64,000 nucleotides of DNA from [Phialemoniopsis] sp. UDSM-2020 (taxonomy: Eukaryota > Ascomycota > Sordariomycetes > Thyridiales > Thyridiaceae). The translations under genes were made by a program, and so were the position numbers. Under the pieces are notes generated by a model, which saw nothing but the letters and a program-made list of their open reading frames with translations, searched no databases and was not told the DNA's origin. Location of the stretch: the NCBI GenBank assembly GCA_018873225.1, contig JAEILZ010000005.1, positions 744,001-808,000 on the forward strand, written 5' to 3'. This document shows, in pieces, positions 59,936 to 64,000 of the stretch (positions are counted from its first letter, which is position 1; each line of letters opens with the position of its first letter).

Positions 59936-61080
59936 ATGTCGTCCTCGGGCACGGAGTACAAACTGTACAAGCCCGCCGGCAAAGGCATCACCGAGGTCAC
60001 GACCAAGCTCCCTGCACTTGGGCCTCGCGACGTCCTGATCCGCATCACCCACTCGGGCGTCTGCAACGCCGACGCGGCCTTTGCCAAAAGGGGCGCCAAG
60101 ATCGCCCGGGGCCACGAGGGCGTCGGCATCGTCGAGGCCGTCGGGACCGAAGTCAGTCAATTGAGAATCGGCGACCGCGCCGGCGGGGGGTTCCATCGCG
60201 ACTCGTGCGGCAAGTGCGCCTACTGCCTGTCCGGCCGTGACATCCTCTGCGCCGAGCGTGTCATCTTCGGCAGCGGGGACACCGAGAACGGGACCTTCTC
60301 GGCGTACTTTATCGGCAAGGAGACGTACGTCCACAGGATCCCGGACGCGATCGCGAGCGAGCACGCCGCTCCGCTACAGTGCGCCGGCGCCACGACGTAC
60401 AAGGCCCTGAAGGCCACAGTCAGCCCCGGGAAGAGGGTCGGCGTCGTTGGCATCGGAGGGCTCGGGCACCTGGCCATCCAGTTCGCCGCCCGCATGGGAG
60501 CCACGGTTGTGGCTTTTAGTACCACTCGCGCCAAGGAGCAGGAGGCCCTCGGCTTCGGCGCGGACGAGTTCGTTCTGCTCAATGAGATGAAGGTCGCGAA
60601 GCCTGTCGATGTCGTCGTCCTGACGAGCTCGCGATATCCAGATTTTGAAAAGTCAGTATCTTACAGCATGCCCCCATCCTTTCTACTGACCGGTCTTTCT
60701 ACGCATCTGGGCAAACGGCTAATATACTCTAGACTGATGCTACCCGAAGTGCTTGCCAGGGACGGTGTCGTGGTGCCACTGACATCCCCTACGGGCCCCA
60801 TGACCCTGCCGTAAGCTTCTCCGGGCCATCTCTCGGGACATAAAGTGCTGCCGCTAACGAACTTTCAAGGGCCGGTTCTATGCTTGGAAATGGGTACCAC
60901 GTCTACTCTAGCTTGGTGGCCTCCAGGGCCGAGCATGATGAGATGCTTGAGTTTGCTGCTCAGCACGATATCGCGCCCATGGTCCAAGTGTTCAAACATA
61001 AAGGGACAGAGACCATCGAGAAGGTGTTTGAAGAGCTTTTGGCCAACAAGATCAGGTATCGCGCCGTGCTAGAACTGTAG
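59936..61080 (+). CDS. Zinc-dependent alcohol dehydrogenase (MDR/CAD-like)
   Basis: Three exons (59936-60651, 60733-60810, 60870-61080) give about 334 residues. Motifs: catalytic zinc HSGVCNADAAF and ARGHEGVGIVEAVG, structural zinc lobe with four cysteines (CGKCAYCLSGRDILC), coenzyme fold GVVGIGGLGHLAIQFA, and the CAD-type VVLTSS segment. The protein is somewhat short because loops near the active site are trimmed. A longer start at 59801 would add 45 residues (MTFRRPILNYC...THLRSCST) that look like a mitochondrial targeting peptide, so dual localisation through alternative starts is possible. Relatives reduce aromatic or aliphatic aldehydes with NADPH. It is outside the operator-bearing cluster. 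Confidence 0.88.
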
Positions 61081-62001
61081 AGAACCAATGGTCATCTCGT
61101 TGTCGTAAGGGTATATCGCCTTTCTGGCGGCCAGCGCGCGCTGGGACACGGCATGTTCTTGCACGTAGTCTGCGGTGCAACGCTGGGTTTGTCAGAGGGC
61201 TTCCTTCCCTGATGGGCTCGGCATCCAACTACTTTCTATCATACATCCCAATGCTGTTCCCTCTATGTGATTCAGAAGTGACGGTGAGTAGACTCTGTGC
61301 GAGATTTGGATGGTGGAAGAGACAGATGCTGAATGATGACACAGCTTCTTTGGTCCTTGCCATGGGTACTTCCAACCCCGTTTTCCACCAGACGAGATCT
61401 AATCGGCAATCAGATCATGAGCAAGAAACCCCTGGACCCTTAATGCCAGGGTACAGTTCATACGTCTTGTCAAGAGATACCGTGATCTATATTTTAATGT
61501 GGTGGCATATGAGGTAGTGCCATCAAGAATTGCGTTAGACTGGGAATCAACACCGCTGAAACAGGGCGTTATTATATGTTTTCGCTATAGAAAAAGAAAA
61601 CCATGACAGAGACAGATTATGCTTGTCTCTCTTCCTGCTTGATCCAGTGAGCCATGGCCTGATATCCCTTCCCAATATATATCACGCTCGAGTCCGCTCG
61701 TTCCGTCGCCGATAAACCAAGAAAAGGCCTTGGCGCTTCAAACCACCCAGCCCAACCAGTCGAAACGGATCAAAAAGTCTAAAACCCCAATCTAGCCAAT
61801 TTCTCCTCCCAGGTGGAGGAAACCAGGGCGTTCGAACTCGTCTACCCGCCTCACAGTCAGTGGTTGTTGCTCCGTTCAACTCTCCAGCATAAGGGAAAAC
61901 CAAGCAAGGAAGAACACCAACTCACAAACTTCACCCATCCCATGCTCCAACGCAGCCCACGCGCAGATGGCATGCATCAGCAAGACCCACATCCAATTAC
62001 C
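61081..62001. other. Intergenic, 3' flanks
   Basis: No gene with recognisable features. Open frames near 61,212-61,517 and 61,682-61,903 lack homology-like features and codon bias. Confidence 0.5.
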
Positions 62002-62400
62002 CTAGTCCTGAAGGAATGTGTCCAAGGACATGCGCGTGCTCCAGGGAAACTCCGTGATGCCCTGGATCATGATGCGGACAAACAAGCCCGTGCCGTAGCC
62101 GATGAGGAAGATGGTGCTGAGGTACCAGGCGCGCGGCGATATGTAGAGGTGCACCGCTTCCAGGATCCAGGTGGCCCGGATCTACTCGAGGTCCACCCCG
62201 AGGATCATGTTGGGGAATAATTCGGCGGCGGGCTGGGGCCCTTCGTCGCCGTGCCGCGACCAATAGTTCATGATGAACATCGCGCCGAGCCAGATCGCGT
62301 CTCTGTATTTGATGGGCATAATGGCGTGGAGAAGAGCTATGAGGAGGGAGAGGAGGCCGCGGGCGAGGAGGCGGACCCCTCTGCGGATGGGCCACACCAT
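62002..62400 (-). pseudogene. Small membrane-protein reading frame interrupted by an in-frame TAG
   Basis: From the ATG at 62400 the frame reads MVWPIRRGVRLLARG, a hydrophobic helix (LLSLLIALLHAIMPI), a second one around AIWLGAMFIMNYW, and PAAELFPNMILGVDLE. It meets TAG at 62182-62184. Beyond the TAG the same frame stays open for 59 more codons and keeps protein-like character: ATWILEAVHLYISPRAWYLSTIFLIGYGTGLFVRIMIQ, a third helix, then a second stop at 62002. No splice signals that would remove the TAG were found. The whole (132 codons) looks like a small three-helix membrane protein with a nonsense mutation, a sequencing error or stop readthrough. The first 72 codons alone could also be a real short gene. 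Family not recognised. Confidence 0.45.
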
Positions 62401-63511
62401 GGTGGGTGGTTGTTGTCGGGGTGGTCGTCTGGTAAATGCGATGGTGCTTGCAGTGCTCTTGGTGTAAATGTCGATATCAACGATGACCGTCACATGTTCT
62501 GCTCTGAGATATGTGGTAAACGAATGAATGGTCCTGGTAATGATGGTGATGAAAAGTTGCGAGGTCAGCACTTGAGCTTTACTTCGTGGATGGAGGATGT
62601 GCGCCGAGATGGGCTCATGAGGGGAGTCCATTTGTTAGCTGGTCAATGTTGGTCCTGCATAGTTCTTTCTCTAAACTTCAATTGTGAGTGAGAGATGGGG
62701 CAGGCAGATCAAAAAGGCAAGTCCGAGATTTGATGTTACGGGAGGGAGGTGCGACAGGCAGTCAGCCATAAGGCAACACCAGGGCGGCAAAAAAAGGGCA
62801 CGGATGTTGATTTCCAAACTTTCAAAAGTTGATCTATTGCACACAGCTAGCTAGCTAAGTTGTATTATGCTAAGTTGGTGATGGTGATACAGCGCGAGGG
62901 CAGGCGACAGTGACCATGGTCCTCGGCGTGAGATTGGCTGATGTAAAAGGAAAGAAGGCATCGCGAGGCCTGGTGGGAGGCGGTGTTGTCGACGATGACA
63001 TGTCTTTGTTGTTGTTGCTGTATGATGATGATGAAGCTGATGTGAGAAAGACGGGAGGGAGATGTGCAAGGCCTTACGTATGAAGCAAGACCCAAGCACC
63101 AAGCGACACGCCCGACCCCGACGAGCGGGAGAAGAGGCGAGCGCCCTGACCGACGATAAAATGTGATGTTGCGATAATATCTAAGGTGATAATATCGAAT
63201 CTAGATCCTTATAGCCATGCAAAAGATAAAAAAGCCCAAAAGTAATAACCCGATTGTTCCGCGAAAAGAAGGGAGAGCGTCCCGTTTTCCGGACCCCATT
63301 GATCTGGGGAGGTGGTGGTTGTGTTGTGCGCGCGCGTCCGCATGGAACAAGAGAAGAAGCAAGGTCTACACTAGACCAGGTCCCTCCCTGTTCCAAAATC
63401 GTAATGATTGTCTTCCTCTCACCCAAAAGCTTCTCTTTCTTTCTCCCCGATAGAAAACAGTTTGAAAATTCAAAACACCAGTACACCACACCCAATGCAC
63501 GATGAACACCT
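62401..63511. other. Intergenic, simple-sequence rich
   Basis: Between the small membrane-protein frame and the glutamine synthetase stop. It contains short CAA/GTTGTT and ATGATG runs near 63,005-63,040 and GCTAGCTAGCTA near 62,847. No gene is recognised; it should hold the glutamine synthetase 3' UTR. Confidence 0.5.
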
Positions 63512-64000
63512 TTACTCGACGGAGCCGAAGCAAGTCTCCATTATTATGCCGGTGATCTGGTAAGGATCGGCGTCTGTTGGAAGAGGACAAATGGTTAGTA
63601 TACTCTGTTGTGGTCACCCGTGGCGAGGAACTTACTGGAGGCAGGTCGGCGGTCCTCAAAGTAACCGCAGCCCTTGGCCGCACACTCGCGGGGTATCCTG
63701 ATGGAGGCACCGCGGTTGGCGACACCATATGAGAAGGCGTCGATGGAACCAGTCTCATGCCTGCCGGTCAGACCTGTAGAGAGAAATAATGTCAGTAAAC
63801 ATGTATCAGAAGATGTTGCATCAGAATGGATTGATGACTCACGCTTCTCGTTGCCCTCGCCGTAGACGGCAATGTGCTCGGCGTGGCGGCCCTCGAGCTT
63901 CTTGATGGCGGCCTCGATGGCCTTCATGCCGCCGTCCTCGCGCATGGCCTTTGTGCTGAAGTTGGAGTGCAGACCGGCTCCGTTCCAGTCGCCCGGGATG
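63512..64000 (-). CDS. glnA: Glutamine synthetase, C-terminal part (runs off the right edge)
   Basis: Three exons of the 3' end are visible: 63843 to beyond 64000, 63636-63773 and 63512-63573. The sequence reads [53 protein letters not shown], then [28 protein letters not shown] (ATP/Glu-binding region of the GS catalytic domain), then [28 protein letters not shown] as the C terminus. This is the eukaryotic GSII enzyme, which makes glutamine from glutamate, ammonia and ATP in the cytosol and is a decamer. The N-terminal beta-grasp domain and about two thirds of the gene lie outside the window. Very secure assignment. Confidence 0.96.

Noticed and set aside
61828..61842. GTTCGAACTC resembling a tRNA B box
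   Set aside because: No A box at the right distance and no cloverleaf pairing could be built around it.

Overview
This window is nuclear DNA from a filamentous ascomycete, most likely a Sordariomycete. The genes carry short introns (about 45-85 nt, GTRNGT...YAG, often with a CTAAC branch site) and GC-rich coding sequence. The gene types are also typical: Zn2Cys6 regulators, a HET-domain protein, an NLR with NACHT and ankyrin domains, a cutinase, a GH30 glycosidase and many MFS transporters. Three conserved housekeeping genes are present: a Ypk1/Gad8 kinase, glucose-6-phosphate isomerase and the 3' part of glutamine synthetase. Exon structures below were assembled by hand from splice signals, frame continuity and family motifs; no transcript data were available.

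Left part (1-13.2 kb): the 3' part of a Dal5-type MFS transporter; a large SesB-like hydrolase/NACHT/ankyrin NLR; a Zn2Cys6 factor; a membrane-anchored pepsin-fold protein that has lost both catalytic aspartates; and an uncharacterised protein.

Middle part (14-37 kb): a candidate catabolic cluster for plant aromatics. It contains a stilbene/carotenoid-cleaving dioxygenase, a SnoaL-like protein, a dihydroxybenzoate-decarboxylase-like amidohydrolase, a PQ-loop membrane protein, a Zn2Cys6 regulator, an aldehyde dehydrogenase, an FAD monooxygenase, an SDR, a P450 and a sugar-type MFS transporter. One HET gene sits among them. Many of the genes are arranged as divergent pairs. The most notable observation in the window is that five intergenic regions here each hold one copy of the same 18-bp palindrome, TCGG-N10-CCGA. 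These copies lie upstream of eight of the cluster genes. The palindrome has the form of a binding site for a Zn2Cys6 dimer (CGG-N10-CCG). The local regulator, which has a 13-nt microexon carrying a zinc-binding cysteine, is the obvious candidate to bind it. A plausible route is cleavage of a stilbene to hydroxybenzaldehydes, oxidation to hydroxybenzoates, decarboxylation and hydroxylation. A ring-cleaving enzyme is not in the window.

Right part (37.7-64 kb): a cutinase, ypk1, pgi1 (with a likely 5'-UTR intron), a third Zn2Cys6 factor, a DHA2-like efflux pump, a TRI12-like MFS gene broken by a single-base frameshift, a GH30 glycosidase, a degenerate metallo-beta-lactamase-like protein, an OsmC-like protein, a zinc alcohol dehydrogenase, a small membrane-protein reading frame split by an in-frame TAG, and the C-terminal exons of glutamine synthetase (running off the right edge). 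No tRNA, rRNA, transposon or CRISPR was recognised.
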